Shown: positions 23,775 through 40,637, counted from the first letter of the stretch. The stretch: DNA of 64,000 bases from Daphnia pulex (GCF_021134715.1 NC_060025.1:9300001-9364000), one strand, 5' to 3'. Program-made: numbers and translations. Notes: a model not told the origin generated them from the letters alone.

Positions 23775-25506
23775 GGAGCAGCTTCCGGTGTGTGTGTCCT
23801 AACGACCCGCCATGGATCCCGCCCTGGTTGGCCTTTAAGGAAAGAAAAAGAAAAATAGGAAAAAATTATGTTTTTATTTTAAAGAAAAATTTTCTCATTT
23901 GGCGAATAATCCCCCGGGTGGATCCACCACCACGACGGCCTTCTTTTCCCCCCACTTGATTATAAGTCGACACGTAAAAGATTTTTCTCCTATTTTTCGG
24001 TGATTTGTTTTCACAAAGTTGAATCGTTAAAAAATGAAAGAAAAAGAGAGAATTTCTATGAATATTTTAAGTTGATTCTCTATCCCTCAGCGCCTGTGAA
24101 TACGTTTAAAAAATCCCAAATTGTTCACTTTTGATTGTTTCATCTCTCTCGATCGATCCCCTCACAGGATTTTTTGTTTTCAAAAATTTCATTTTTTAAA
24201 TTTTTGTTGAGTTTTTTATCGATATTGGCCCGTGGACGGATTATCATATTGTGATGGGAAATGCGATCCGACGTGTTATGTACATGTCGCGGGACGGGGT
24301 GGAGGGAATTTTTTATTTTCTCACGTCATCTGGCGACGACGTACCGACAAAAACAGGACGGACGACACTGATGATCAATGGATCTTGTTGTATTACACGA
24401 CATGGAAAACAAAAGCGACACACATTAAAAAACCATTTGCTGCTGGTCGCCCTGGCCAAAGTCAAACCGCCGCTACCCCCTACCCTACCAAATGATTCTC
24501 TCTACTCAGTACACAACCCATATGTGTATCGATTACTCTCGTCTGTGCATAATAGGCCTTCCTCCCGAAATAAAAAAAAAAAACAAATTTTCTTCTTCTT
24601 TTCTCCTCCCAACGGGGGTGGATTTCATTTTCCAGCAAAACTTCAAAGTGGCAAGGAGGAAAAAAAAGTCAAGAAAATGAACTGAGAAATTAAATATTTT
24701 TTCTCAAGTGGCTCTTTTAAAAAAGCTTTTTAGTTTCTTTTTTAAAGAAAGAAGATCGATATCTCAAATAAAAAATTTTTTTCGGGGGGGTTACACAGTC
24801 GAGAGGAGGAGGGGGGGGGACACTTGACCGTGTGATGGGAAGAGATGGATCGAACGGACATCCCGTCATTTTTATTTTTATTCTTTTTTCGTTTGCTGCT
24901 GCTGCTGTTGAGCCGGAAGAAGATGAACAAGAGTTTATCCTAGTGGAAGTACTCCATCATTTATTTCTCTGGTTGTGCTGGGACATGTGACCGCGTAAAT
25001 ATAACTTTACCCGAATCAAAAATAGGAAAAAATAGGATTTTTGTGAACGTTGGTGACGACGACGACCCCCCGGGAAAGACGAAATAATAAAAAATATATT
25101 TTTTTTTCGTCTATTTATTCTATTGTGTCGGTTGGGTGTGTGACGCACACAATAGGAAAACGAGAGAGTAGCTCAGCGTTCGATGGTTGTCCAGCGTGAA
25201 TGGGTTACAGCACTCGCGACTAGATGTTTTCATCTTCTTTTTCTTATATAATAGAGTCCATCATCCGGATATTTTGAGTAGTTTCGATCAGAAAAAGGAA
25301 AAAGGAGATGTAGTATAATATTGGCTGTGTGTTGTATAAGAATATTCTTCCATCAAAACGCAACTTCCGTTTCCTATTGTTGTTTACTAGCTGCTTCCAC
25401 CCACCCACTCCGGATCTTATCTGATGAAAAGAAACTCTTCTCTCTCTTCGCTTTTTTGTGTCGTTATCCATTCTGATCGAGATTTTCTTTTTCTCTTTTT
25501 CTATAG

Positions 25507-25634
25507 GAGAATCGCCACGGCTGCTGGATGACGAAAGACCCACTCGAAATGCTCCAATTGACGTTTGTGGAGTTGGCCAATTGATGTCAACTCGGTGACT
25601 ACCACTACTACACCAAAACGACTCCATCAATCAG
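25507..25634 (+). ncRNA. Isolated splice-bounded exon, probably noncoding
   Basis: A long pyrimidine tract ending CTATAG precedes the segment, and a consensus donor CAG|GTAAGAG follows. All three plus-strand frames contain a stop, so this is either a noncoding RNA exon or a UTR exon of an unseen gene. Confidence 0.3.
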
Positions 25635-27650
25635 GTAAGAGCTCCTGCTGCTCATCTCTCTAACATTCGAGTGCGTCCATTTCCTCCCGATAATTGGCCC
25701 AAATTGCCTTTAGTCATTTCGAGTTTTTCGAATTGTCTTACCTTTTTTCGAATTGTCGCTGGAAACAATGGAGAACCCCAAAAACACACTAGACGCACTA
25801 GACACACAATGGAATCACGTTTTTAAAAAACTACCGCGGCGTTGAATGAAACACGCACGAAAGAAACTCTTTTGATTGTATGTGGTGGAGCGCTAAAAAG
25901 GAGATGAAGTCTCGACCGAGTCAACAGGAGAACTAAAGTTCCTCCAAGGGTTGGCCGCCAGTTTTGTGCGTTTCCACTCGTCACATCCCATTGGCTGAAC
26001 TGCTGCTGGGTAGGGCCAGCCTCCTCCCCCACTCTCCTCCACACCACCAGCAGCAGCAGCAGCCGATTCCCGTCGCGTAATAACTCCTAGGCGAAAAAAC
26101 AGTTTCGACATTCACCGAATTTTTATTTCGACCAAATAAAAACAAGTGGAGAAGAAGAATTTCATTTTTAGCTGCGACACGTTCCAACTTTTTCCATTTC
26201 CATTTAATGATTTTCGTATAGCGCAAAGTCAAAAGTCATTGACGATTTGACTCATTCAAAAAGAAAGCGTCTTTGTCCAGCAGCAGCTCATTATTCTCAA
26301 CAACAACAACAACAACGAGAATAAGAAAAGAAATCATTTATAATAAGACAGCAGGAGGACTGTGAACTGGACTTTTTTCCTATTCTTTTGTGTGTGTGTC
26401 TCCTAAGTGAAAGTTCCACGCCCAGGGTTCAACACACAAAAAAACTGATGACAGGATTTTTTTATATTTCTCCTTTTTTTCCTTCTGGAAAGAGAAAAAA
26501 GTGACAGATTGCAGGAGGAGGACCTCTTGTGTTGTGTTGGGATCTATATGGACGTCCCCCCCTTCTCTTTCTTTCTGTCTATTGTTTGCACGTTTTCTGG
26601 TGCCTGCGAGGCTTTGCTGCGTCTCTTGTTATTATCCCGAGCCCAAAGGCATTGGACTGAACATTTAATCCTCCGACACCCCTCCTATTCTTCTGTGTCT
26701 AATATTTGAACGCGGGGAATTCAAACAAGGAAATTTTATATTCCGGAAAAAAAGGAAGAATTCTCAATGAAGTCGGACGCATTTCGCTATCCCTAGTAGC
26801 TGTAACAAGTTCTTTTCTTCATCATATTCGATATAAAAAAAAGGAAAAGTTGTTTAATTTCTTTTGATGTTGTTCTTTTGTTTCATTCCTCCCGAGACAC
26901 ACGGATGATAATCTGCTTCTGCGTTTCAATGCAATCGACTAATGCCATCTCTTCTCTGAAACTTGTTTTTCTCTCAAGTGCCAGTCTCAACGTTTTATTC
27001 AAATATTTGTTTCCACCCGCCGTTTCTCGTCCTTTTGGTGATGGATCGCTCCCGTGGATCCTATTTTTTCTCTTTTTGTTTCGCTGATTGAGTCGACAGA
27101 TAAGCCTCTTAGACATTTGTCTCTTGTGTGTACAAAGAGTCTAGATTGTGTCTTGTAAGGGGGCGAAGAATATTTTGTCTTCAACTGGGGAGAAAAGAAT
27201 AAGGAGAAGGTGTTTTGTTTGTCTTGTATATTTTTTGAGCTTGGCGCCCTCCCAGTCTCGTACCAGCGTCGTCGTCGTCGTCTCATATTGATCGGTTTGC
27301 ACAACGTTCTCCCTGGCGAGGAATATCTTTTATATAAGAAACGAAAGGGATCTCTGTTTATATTTGCTTTTTTCTGAATATTCCACCACACCTTTGTGTG
27401 TTGTTGTTGTCTTGTGTGTGTGTATCTTTTCATATATTCCATGCGTCGGCCGGAGCATCTCTCGTTTCATCGAATTTTTATTTTAAATAAAGATAGAAAA
27501 GAAAAAAGATGTCGGGAGAGCCTTCAACATGTTCCGTCCTGGAAGAAATAAGGAAAAGATGTCGGCTCCTATAAATAGTTGGGAGACAGCAGCTTGGGCT
27601 TAAGCCTCTGGTATACAACAACACACGACGTTGTGTGTATTACTACTACT

Positions 27651-27668
27651 ACCTAACCTAACCTAACC
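27651..27668. repeat. Short interstitial CCTAA (TTAGG-type) repeat
   Basis: Just over three tandem CCTAA units, the arthropod telomere unit. Too short to indicate a telomere fusion; it may be chance or a telomerase-repair scar. Confidence 0.6.
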
Positions 27669-30600
27669 GTCCCGCCCGTCTTGTCTGTTGTGTAACTAAT
27701 CGCGTGACAGTGATTTATTTCACCGATAGTCGCCCAGCCCCGGCCCAGCCGACGCGGACAACGTCGGCTCACTCCAATGGGACAGTTCATCATTCCGGCC
27801 ATTTTTATTCGATCGAAATTTTTTATTTTTCTCATCCACTTATTGAATTATTTAGTCAAAAGTGTCAAAGGGCAGATGCTCCCCATAACATTCCTCCGTT
27901 GTATAGTTACTGGGTGGGTGGGTGAAAGAGGGAGGAGTTGATTAGGAGCCGGAGTAGAAAAGAAGTTGTCCAGTCATCCGTAGCTGTACGTTTGGTAGGA
28001 AATGTGTGCGGAGGAGGACGTGCGACACGTGCTACTCCGCCCATCACCACCACTCCTCGTACGTACGAATGTGTTTTGTTGTTTTCCCCCTCTCTTTCTC
28101 ATTTTCAATTCATTTGGCCAACAAGAAAAACCGCAACCGGAAATAGTTCCGCTTTTGCGACTGGTGAGGTAGGGGGCGTGGTCTGCCGTCGAATCAAGTT
28201 TCGCTCATTTGAACATTTCCATCACTTTTTGTTCCGTTTCAATTCAATGGCGCAAAACGTACCGAAAAGAAAAACGACTCGGATTTCATTTTGAATTGGA
28301 GAGAAACTGGCGCCAGATGCTCTCACCCAACAACCAAACAAATCTTTTAAAAAAAAATTATTATTACCTAAAATGGAAATTTTCTTTTTATTTAAAAAGC
28401 AGCACCTGCCTGGCCGGTGTCAAAATATTGACCAACTGGCACCAAATGTTATCTCCCCCTTTTCAAAAAATATTTCGCGGGACTGCGCTAAAATTTCAAA
28501 AAACCTTTTTCTTTTTCTTTATTTTCTTGTAGTTTATTTGACTGACTTATCAATTGCTTGCCAAGGCGAAGAGTGTGAGAGATTTTTCACCCCCTACACT
28601 GCCAAGTGGTCCGTCACCCTCCTGGTGGAGTGTGTTTGCACAGTTCATGTCCAGCAACTTTTTTTTTCTTTTCTCTCAAACAGAAAAAGATCGACACGGC
28701 CGATTGGACATGGCAAACACACGCACACACAAAACACAGATAAACCGAGAAAAAGTATCCGACCTACTCCTATACTACCCCTGGGCGGCTGTGTGGTTGA
28801 ATTGAATTCCAGTATCCAATCCATCCATCCATCCGCACACAAGTGGGACGGGACGGGACGGATGGATGCCATTTCTAATGGCTTTCGTGTCTTTGAGCGT
28901 CTAACCAATTAGAATCGTTCCTCCCATCGTCATTCTCTACATGTCTACATGTAAACGTAAATGGGCGCATATTAAGACTGGGCGGCGGGATCTGATTACT
29001 TTGCCGGGCAAAATACAATTTGAGGAGAGCCCAGCAGAGAGAGAGCCACCAGGACGACGGGATTTTCTCGGCTGTTTGGACACTGAATCGCCTTTAGGGA
29101 TCGTATAGCCGAGTCTGTCCGTCTCTCTCCAAACGGGCTGGAGGGGAGGAGAGAGAGTTGGAATCAATTGTTTGTTGCTCCCGGCACAAAAAGTCGAGCT
29201 GGGGACTACGTCGTCGTCGGCGGGAGGAGAGAGGGAGGGAGTCTGCCGTCGGGAGATTATCAAGAGTCACTTGAAAAACGGGAGAAGACGCTTTTACTTA
29301 AGGGGAGGCTGGAAACAAAAGAAAATCAAGGGACTACTACTACCAGTAGTGGAGTATAGAAGGGCCATTGAAAATATATATTTCTGAGCGAGCAGCACTG
29401 CAACTGTCGCTTTTATAATGACTGTGCCAACTGCAAATGCCGTCGGGTAGCGTAACGAGCTCCTTTCGCCATTCTCTCCCGCTCTCCCTCTACCAAATAG
29501 TAGATCATTAATTGAACGAACCGACTGACTATATTCATGTGTGCGATGAACGGAGCCTGGAAAATCGCCATTGCGTCGCTTCTCCTCCTCCTCCACTCTC
29601 TTGTATAATGTGTGAATCAAGCGATGAGCATTGACTATAAGAAAGGAGCCCAGCAAACAAAAGGATCCATCCTTCCCCCTCTCGTACCATTTCCATCCGT
29701 TTTGCCTATTCAAAAACTCAATAGACACACAAGAACCAAGCTGCTCCTGCTGCTCCTAGACGAGGAGCTTTCCAATTAATCACTCTCCGAGCGTTCCTAT
29801 CCATCCGGCTCATATTATTACAAGTTATATTGCATTTAGATTTAACGTCAATAGACATTTTGAGCGAGGAGAAGAGGAGTCGAACAACGCCCCAGCGACA
29901 ACAGCCCTAGCAGCAGCTCACTGCCTTTGACACACACACCCAGTTATTTATTTCAATCTGTCGTAGCTGCTGGGCAGAAAACGTGGTCCAAACACCTCGC
30001 CATCGGCTTATAAACTTCCCAATATTACCAGAAGAAGAGAAAAGAGAAAAAAGCTTGTGACTTTTTTCTCACTTGCACCTAGATAAATAAAGAGCTTAGC
30101 CCCGAAAGAAATGGAGGCATCAAATAAATGTTGGGAGAGACTCTTGACCGTTTAAATCCCCCGACCTTATTGCCCCACGTACTGGAATTTTTGTTCGAAG
30201 GAAAAATCCAGAAGGCCCCGGCCTGTTTATGAAACTGTTTTTCTCATTTTATTTTTTTAAAAAAGTAAAAAAACTTTTGAAGCTGCTAAACACTTGACGC
30301 CGCCGATCTAGTACACCGTCCGTTGGAATTTGTGTTCCGTCTATTTTTGACTTGTGCACGTCTACGTAGAAAATCGATCCTCAATGTTCTTTTGTACTAC
30401 ATACTGCCTTCTCTCTATACCATATAAATAGAAGGGTGTGGTTTATTATTTTGGGGGAGTCTAGAGAATGCGTCGTCGTTTAATATATATGATAATGTTG
30501 TGTGTCTGTGTGTGTGCGAGCCCTTTTTCGCACTGGATCTTTTTATTTTTCGATTTGTGCTGAGCTGGAAGATGAAAAGGCGACGAGCTGCTGACTTGTC

Positions 30601-31306
30601 TCCATTTCCCACGTCGGACTTTGATCGCCTTCCATCTCTGTGGCGTCGAATGAAGAACAAGACGACCAACCTCCCAAAAAAATAAAAAAAAGGAATAAAA
30701 GAAAAGAAGAAGAATGTAATAGAAGAGATGACACCATTAATCTAAGGTCCCCGTTGAGGGAATTCCCTTTTAATAGGATCGACAGACACCCCAGCCCAGC
30801 TACTCTCAACTAGTCCTAGCTATAGCTGCTATACATGTGCGGCTCTTTTCTCTTTCTCTCGTCTATTGTAGTACGTCGATGGATCTTGTATGTTTTGCAG
30901 GGTCCTCCAGGGCCCGATGACACGTGAAACACGCCAGTCGCTCTCTCCCTACCCAAAATGCTCCCGACACATACAAAAAGAGGCCCAGTAGTGCTGGCTC
31001 AGCATCTCTTTTCTTCTTCTTCATATAAAGCAGAGATGATATAAATATTGGGGGCCATTTATCATTGGGAGCAGGAGCAGCAGACCCCCTCTCATTCATT
31101 CACTGGACAAAAAAAGGTTCTCTCTTGTGTTCAGCTGTGGATTTGTGTCTCTGTAGACTAGCTAGATCCTTGTGTTGTACACAAGTCCCACACCTAAAAC
31201 TAACTCACACACATCACCCCTCTCTCCATTTTCTAAAAAAAAAGGACTTTTTACGATTTTGATTCTTTGGGGGGATATAAAAACTGAGGGGGAGAGATGA
31301 GCCCCA

Positions 31307-31865
31307 AACATTTTTGGCGAAAAAGATTAAAACCATCGAGACATTTTTTCTTATTTATATTTCTGATGAAAAATAGTCGAAATTCTTTGCCTGGCCACTG
31401 CATTGAGGGAGGGGGGATAGGGCCAATCATAATAGGAGGTACTACTACTGCGACGGTGGTGTAGTGTGTACAGAGACTGGGCGATCAATAGTCGTTGAGG
31501 TGAGTTGCCTGGGCTCTCATTCTTCTTTTTCTCTCTCTCTCGACTGTCTGTGATCCTTGTGCGGATGGAAAAGGGAGTTGCCATAGAGACCAGCATCGGA
31601 GTCTTGTATCCATCTCGCCGACTGTTAAGCCCACCCCCCCATCTAAAAGGGGCGAGAGGACAACAAAAAAAAAGACCCTGGGCAGCAGCAGCAGCACTCT
31701 GCCGAGATCACAGAAAGCAAAACACATACAGTACGAACCAGCAGGCAATACGTTCTTACTCTTGTTGTTGTTGTTGCAGAGATAAAATAGTCTAAAGTTG
31801 TCCGATCCGGTTAAAGACGCCGAGACGTTTAATCGGCGTGAAATAAACCTTCCGGCGACCCAATC
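31307..31865 (+). ncRNA. Candidate small spliced, polyadenylated noncoding RNA
   Basis: TATAAAA at 31276-31282 predicts a start near 31307. A strong donor GAG|GTGAGT closes exon 1 at 31499. A pyrimidine/TTG-rich tract ending TTGCAG gives an acceptor at 31779, and AATAAA at 31842-31847 gives a plausible 3' end near 31865. The joined transcript (about 280 bases) has no convincing reading frame. It runs towards the convergent OGG1 gene. The signals are ordered correctly but each could occur by chance. Confidence 0.33.
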
Positions 31866-32275
31866 TGCTCCTTTCCTTTTCTTTTTTGGTATTTTGTATT
31901 AATCCATTTAAAGACTTTGGCGCGCATTCGGTGTGGAGGTTAGGCAACTGGAAAAGACCAGAGCCTCAAGGCATTACAGAGCACCCGTCTTATTATTCTT
32001 ATTAGAAAAAGAAGAAGCTAAAAAAAAGATGTGATAAGTCCATTAATCACGGACTGTGTGTTTTTCTTTCTATATATTCCGAGCCTGGGCTTTACTTGGC
32101 CAGGCGTCATCAATCAAGTCCATTTTCCTTTGACAAAATAACATTTTCTTCGTATTTTTCCTAGTTTACAATGTACGCAAACAAACACATCATTTAAAAA
32201 AACATAAATGTCTCGGCCGTTACAACAAACATATGTGACGACGACGACCATCATTTCTTAGACTTGCGGCGGATT

Positions 32276-33577
32276 TCATCTTTTTTTCGGCTTCTCTTTG
32301 CTGCTGCTGACGTCTTGACTTTTTTCACGGCTCCTTTTCTTGGCCGGTGACGGCTCGGCTTTCAGATGGCGCAAGTCGGCGCTGAAAAGAACCTGTTTTT
32401 TTTTATTTAGAATTTAAAATTTCAATCGCGTCCGACAGACAAATTTATTTTGAAAAAAGGTGTTGTCATACCGAATGGGCCCATCCAGCGTACGGTCCAA
32501 ACAGAGATTGGAAATGAGCGCTGATCTCTTTGTAGACCTTGTCCGTCACACTTTTCGTTTGGCTCAGGTGCGGCACGTAGCTGGCCTTGGCGATTTGGAA
32601 GACGTGCGTGTCCACCGGGATTGCCACACTGTGATCCAGCGACATTAAACAGATGCAGTCAGCCACCTTTTTTAAATAAAAATAATAAATTTTCAATTTT
32701 TATAAAAGAAATGTCTGATATACCTTGGCGCCTATTCCTGGTAGAGTCATCAAGGCAGTTTTAGCTTCAGGGTAGGAAACGTTTCTCAAATTCATGAGCC
32801 AATCTCTGCCACCGTTTTCGACAATCTTGGCTGCAGACTGTTGGATGAATTTGGCCCGGTAACCAAAGCCCAGAGTTCTCAATCGAGATTCCACTTTGTC
32901 AGCGGCTAGCGATTCCAGCGCTGGAAATGAATAATAGGCAACGTCTTCGTGCGTCAATAATTGATTTCCATAGTTTTCACACAATTTTTCAACCATGCCC
33001 GTGATTCTGGGAATGGAGCAACATTTTTTATACTTGACATATTCGAGAAATGATTTTGGAAACAAACCTCTGGATGTTGTTGTTTGACGAGCAAATGAAT
33101 GCAAACAGATTTTCAACGGGGTCCTGCCTCAGCATTCGCACACCTGCAAAATTCTTGGCAACTTGATTGAAATTTGGATCAGCTAGTGACCACTGCCTGT
33201 AAAGACTTTCCAAATCAATATCCAATTGAAAGTAGTCTTTGAGTATGTGTTCGTAATCAATACATTCCTTCAACTCTGTCTTTACGGCTGATGGGCTCGA
33301 TGCTGGTTCAATTTTAACTGGGGGTTGGACAACACGATAATTGATGCAAGTCTCATCCTGAGTCATTAGCCACAAATAGCCTCCCAACACACCAATCCAC
33401 TCGCCAGTGAGGGATTTTTTCCACCTGAGAATTTTAAAAACATGTTTTCAAATCATAGCCGACAGATTATCAATGTACTTTTTTCCCCAACCTGAAACTC
33501 TGTCCACAATTCAGTGAAATATCCAGGGACAGTTCTGCCATTTTACAAGGTATTTTCATTATTGATGTTGCTGCCAT
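32276..33577 (-). CDS. OGG1: 8-oxoguanine DNA glycosylase/AP lyase
   Basis: Five coding exons, 33577-33492, 33424-33068, 33006-32724, 32666-32472 and 32392-32276, join in phase to 345 residues, the same length as the human enzyme. The product excises 8-oxoguanine opposite C in base-excision repair, in nucleus and mitochondria. The helix-hairpin-helix motif reads LPGIGAKVADCICLM with the Schiff-base lysine K242 (human K249), and IPVDTHVF carries the catalytic Asp261 (human D268). SFICSSNN-like (FICSSNNNIQR) and GPYAGWAHSVLFSADLR complete the signature. The C-terminus is a basic tail ending EKPKKR, likely a nuclear localisation signal. The start at 33577 precedes MKIPCKMAELSLDISLNCGQSFRW, typical of the family N-terminus. 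It faces Drp1 head to head. Confidence 0.97.
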
Positions 33578-37287
<3,710 letters not shown>

Positions 37288-38462
37288 AGTTTATACTCTC
37301 TCTAAATTCTTTTCGATTGTAGTGTGCTCTCCGTTATACGTGATCTAGTCTTTTTTTCTTCTTCTGTCACTCGATCGCTCATACAAAAAAAAAATTAAAA
37401 TTTTTCTAGGGCTCCCCCCCCCCCCTCCTTTTTTTTCGTCCAGTTGTAGTCTGTTCCCAACTATTTTGCGAATTAGACATCTGAGAGATGGGCATAGAAT
37501 ATCGTAAAATCTCCTCCAGTTAGTATTTTTCATTCCACATTTACAAATGTAGTCCGATGTATGTTATTCTTTTTTTTTTAATTATTATTTTCAGTACAAT
37601 AAAATAATGTTGAAATGATGGGAGGGAAAAACGTAAAATATTTCCAACTGTAGATGACCAAACTATTTAGCCCCTTTTTTTTTTAAATTTTGCCAATAGA
37701 TTTTAGTGATGTTTATTATTTTTTTCTGTAATTGGCCTTCGGAGCATGTAAAGGGCAACCAGTTGCGCAGTCATGTTTGATTTCGGCATGTTTTTATCAC
37801 CGTCCATTTTTAATCCAGTAGGAAATTCGTCATCGATTGACTCGTCGTCGGTTAATTCCACGAATGCCTAGTGCTGTATCTTTTTTCTTTAATGCGAAGA
37901 TAAAAAAAAGAACTCTAGTCCAGCCCCTCCCGTCATCAGTGTTTTGTGTTGCCCAACTGTCGACGGGTCGGCCGGTTTTTGGGATATTTTCGTGAGATTA
38001 GTCGGCAAAGAAACGATAACGACGAATAATCAGGACGAATTACTCCTTTTCAAGTGTTTCACGGTTCACCTCCCTAATTTTTAGTGAATCCATTTGGCTG
38101 GTTAATTTTCTTCTTTTCAGGGTGAATTGAATAGCTTCGTTTTTCAGATGAGGCACAGCCTTGTGATCAGACGTTATCAGCGTAATGAGGGAGTGTTTTT
38201 TTTTTCTCCTTTCCGCGACTCGAAAATTCCCTGCACTCGAATGACACACACACTCACCCAGCAGATACACACGCACAGTTAAAAAGATAAGGGAAATCAC
38301 TCGAAGCTCGTCGGCTTTCACGTGCCCAACTCTAGTTCTCTCGAGTACAGTCAACTGATCGGAAGCTCAACAGACTTATCCCTTTTCTAGAGAGAAAGAG
38401 AGAGAGAGAGTCTTTAGTGAATCTCCGGTTGCAGTCCGAATCTGATTCTCTAGTAAAATATC
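37288..38462 (+). other. Drp1 3' UTR, intergenic gap and 5' UTR of the next gene
   Basis: AATAAA at 37598-37603 fits the Drp1 3' end. A GAGA-rich stretch at 38391-38410 just precedes the next start codon and is probably promoter or 5' UTR of the RNA-binding protein gene. No other gene is seen. Confidence 0.45.
37598..37603 (+). terminator. Drp1 polyadenylation signal
   Basis: Canonical AATAAA about 310 bases after the Drp1 stop codon, followed by T-rich sequence. Confidence 0.5.
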
Positions 38463-40637
38463 ATGTTGCGAAGTGGACAAAGGAGGTACGGTGGGCCGCC
38501 AGAAGGCTGGACAGGGCCACCGCCCTCCAAAGGCGGAGAAGTATTTGTTGGGAAAATTCCCCGCGATCTAATGGAGAACGAGCTTCTGCCCGTCTTTCAA
38601 ACCGTCGGCCCAGTCTACGAAATCCGTCTAATGATGGACACGAATGAGACCAACCGTGGGTTCGCTTTTGTGACATTTGCAACGCCAGCGGATGCAGGCA
38701 AAGCCATCCAGAAATTGAATCGCTACGAAATCCGACCCGGTCGATTCATTGGTGTCATCAGGTCCATGGACAACTGTCGCCTATTCATCGGTGGAATACC
38801 CAAAGACAAATCCGAAGAGGAGATACACAAAGAAATGTCACGCATTACAGAGGGTGTCGTCCGCGTTATTCTCTACAGGTAAAAATGTTTACTAGTCATA
38901 CATTTACACCTGTAATTAAATACCTTTTTTTTATTTTTGGCGTGTTTAGTTCAGTAGTCGACAAGAAGAAGAATAGAGGATTTGCTTTCATCGAATACGA
39001 ATCGCACCGAGCTGCCGCTTTGGCTCGTAGGAAATGCCTACCGGATCGGTTGCTGCTGTGGGGGAAGAACGTGGCCGTTGACTGGGCAGAGCCCGAACCC
39101 GTAGTCGAAGAAGAAATCCTGTCCAAGGTAAAAATTTCAATTTTCATTTCGTTTGTTTGGTGAATGGGAAAACAAGTCAAGTGCCGATAAAATGATTCAC
39201 CGCTTTATCAATACTCTTAACGGGGCCTTCTTATCGTATTAAATTCTCCTTTAAACATGGACTTATCGTAATTTCAAACCGCAATATTCAGGTGCGTGTG
39301 CTCTACGTCCGCAATCTGTTGATAACGACGAAAGAGAAGGAATTGGAAGAGCTGTTTGATAGGGCCGGCAATGGCGGCGTTGAAAAGGTGAAAATCTTAA
39401 ATGATTTCGCATTCATTCACTTTGGCAGCCGTTCGCAGGCCCAGCAAGCCATGGATGCTCTTCAAGGTATTAGATTCTCGTATATGCTTATTTCCTATTA
39501 AGGAATTACCCGTCTGTTAAATAGATCGCGAGCTGAATGGGATCAAAATGCAAATTACATGGGCGAAACCAGTCGGGGATAAGCCCAAACGTAGCAACGC
39601 ACGAAGCAAATTGATAGCTTCCTCCACTATGTTGTTTACCTCGGGGATGACTCGTCAAACACGATATCCAGCGACAACATTTCAACAAATGTGGCCACAC
39701 TTCACTTTCTCTCATCCTGGCGTTATTCAACCTCAAAACGGTCTACCGCTCCAGGCTTATCCGTCCTATCCGCTCTATCCCCAACAGTATAAGAAACGGA
39801 AACACATTTGAATAGACGTTTAAATTGATTGTTTGCTGCTCATTAGGAACACCTTGTATAACTACATGATGCCGGGTCGCAGACACAACCAATTACCAAT
39901 TAATTTATATTGCAACGATTATCCACCTCAAACAACTTCGAATTTCATCGGTCAGCAGAAGAATGAAAATACCGTAACTTGATATGATCTAATCGTGTAT
40001 CGTAGTGACGAGGTTTTACAAATGTTGTTGTTGTTTTTTTCTAGGTTTGCGCTGCTACCTCACACATGAACCTGTACATGCCCTGGACGAATGGAGGTTA
40101 CACTGATAACGTAAAGGTCAAAACTTGATTATCTCCTTCCATTTTGTTTTGTCCTTGTTTCAATTCGAATTTTTAATTGTTATTACAGATACTCGATTCT
40201 TTGTGCCAATTGTACGATCTCGGTGAGCCAATAATCGAACTTCGCAAAGGCGTAGACGAACGTTATTTGGCCAAGGTGATATTGATTTTACAAACTAATT
40301 AGTGGTGACACTAAATCATTTTAATTAGATAACTATTCCGAAAATGGGCCTCCCTTACAACATGTTCACTTCTGCGGATGTAAGTTAATTTCACAAGTTC
40401 TTGTTAACCTGCAAGTTTCTAATGCAGAATTTTCCTTATAGACCTACGAAACGGAAAAAGAGGCACAACAGGCGATAACTGGGTGCGCAGTCGCGTATGT
40501 GAATCAAACGATGGTTGATAACGGTACAAATACTTTTACAAGTGAATGCTGTTATCCACTCAATAATAAATGGATTTGTACTTTTGATCATAGGTGAAAC
40601 TCCACTGTCTGTTCAGGTTGAAAATCTTTCTATTTAA
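38463..40637 (+). CDS. A1CF/RBM46/RBM47-type RNA-binding protein with three RRMs and a C-terminal dsRBD
   Basis: Ten coding exons: 38463-38878, 38950-39127, 39292-39466, 39525-39786, 39847-39973, 40045-40116, 40189-40275, 40329-40379, 40442-40523, 40594-40637. All phases agree, giving 497 residues. The start [12 protein letters not shown] and [16 protein letters not shown] is the family signature. RRM1 spans about 26-100, RRM2 about 105-190 ([33 protein letters not shown], then [13 protein letters not shown]), RRM3 about 198-270 ([15 protein letters not shown]). After a Pro/Tyr/Gln-rich linker, [18 protein letters not shown] and [11 protein letters not shown] match the dsRNA-binding domain of A1CF and RBM46. 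Known family members bind mRNA in nucleus and cytoplasm (C-to-U editing cofactor, germline mRNA control). The GTATAA and GTAACT donors of exons 4 and 5 are weak. Reading through exon 4 would stop at 39811 and give an isoform without the dsRBD. Confidence 0.9.

Larger units (their letters stand above)
23800..32275. other. 8.5 kb gene-poor stretch between Ddr and OGG1
   Basis: No protein-coding gene is supported. It contains many simple repeats (CAG near 26.05, CAA near 26.30, CCAT near 28.82, GT runs) and pyrimidine tracts. Two splice-bounded noncoding segments are listed separately. Such a gap next to a receptor gene in an otherwise compact region could hold distal regulatory DNA, but nothing specific can be read. 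Confidence 0.4.

Noticed and set aside
24232-24685. Overlapping plus-strand open frames of 87 and 144 codons
   Set aside because: Two frames of the same DNA, both low-complexity at the ends, with no splice sites or motifs that favour one.
28373-28912. 179-codon plus-strand open frame
   Set aside because: No conserved features, an alternative frame overlaps it, and composition matches the surrounding noncoding DNA.
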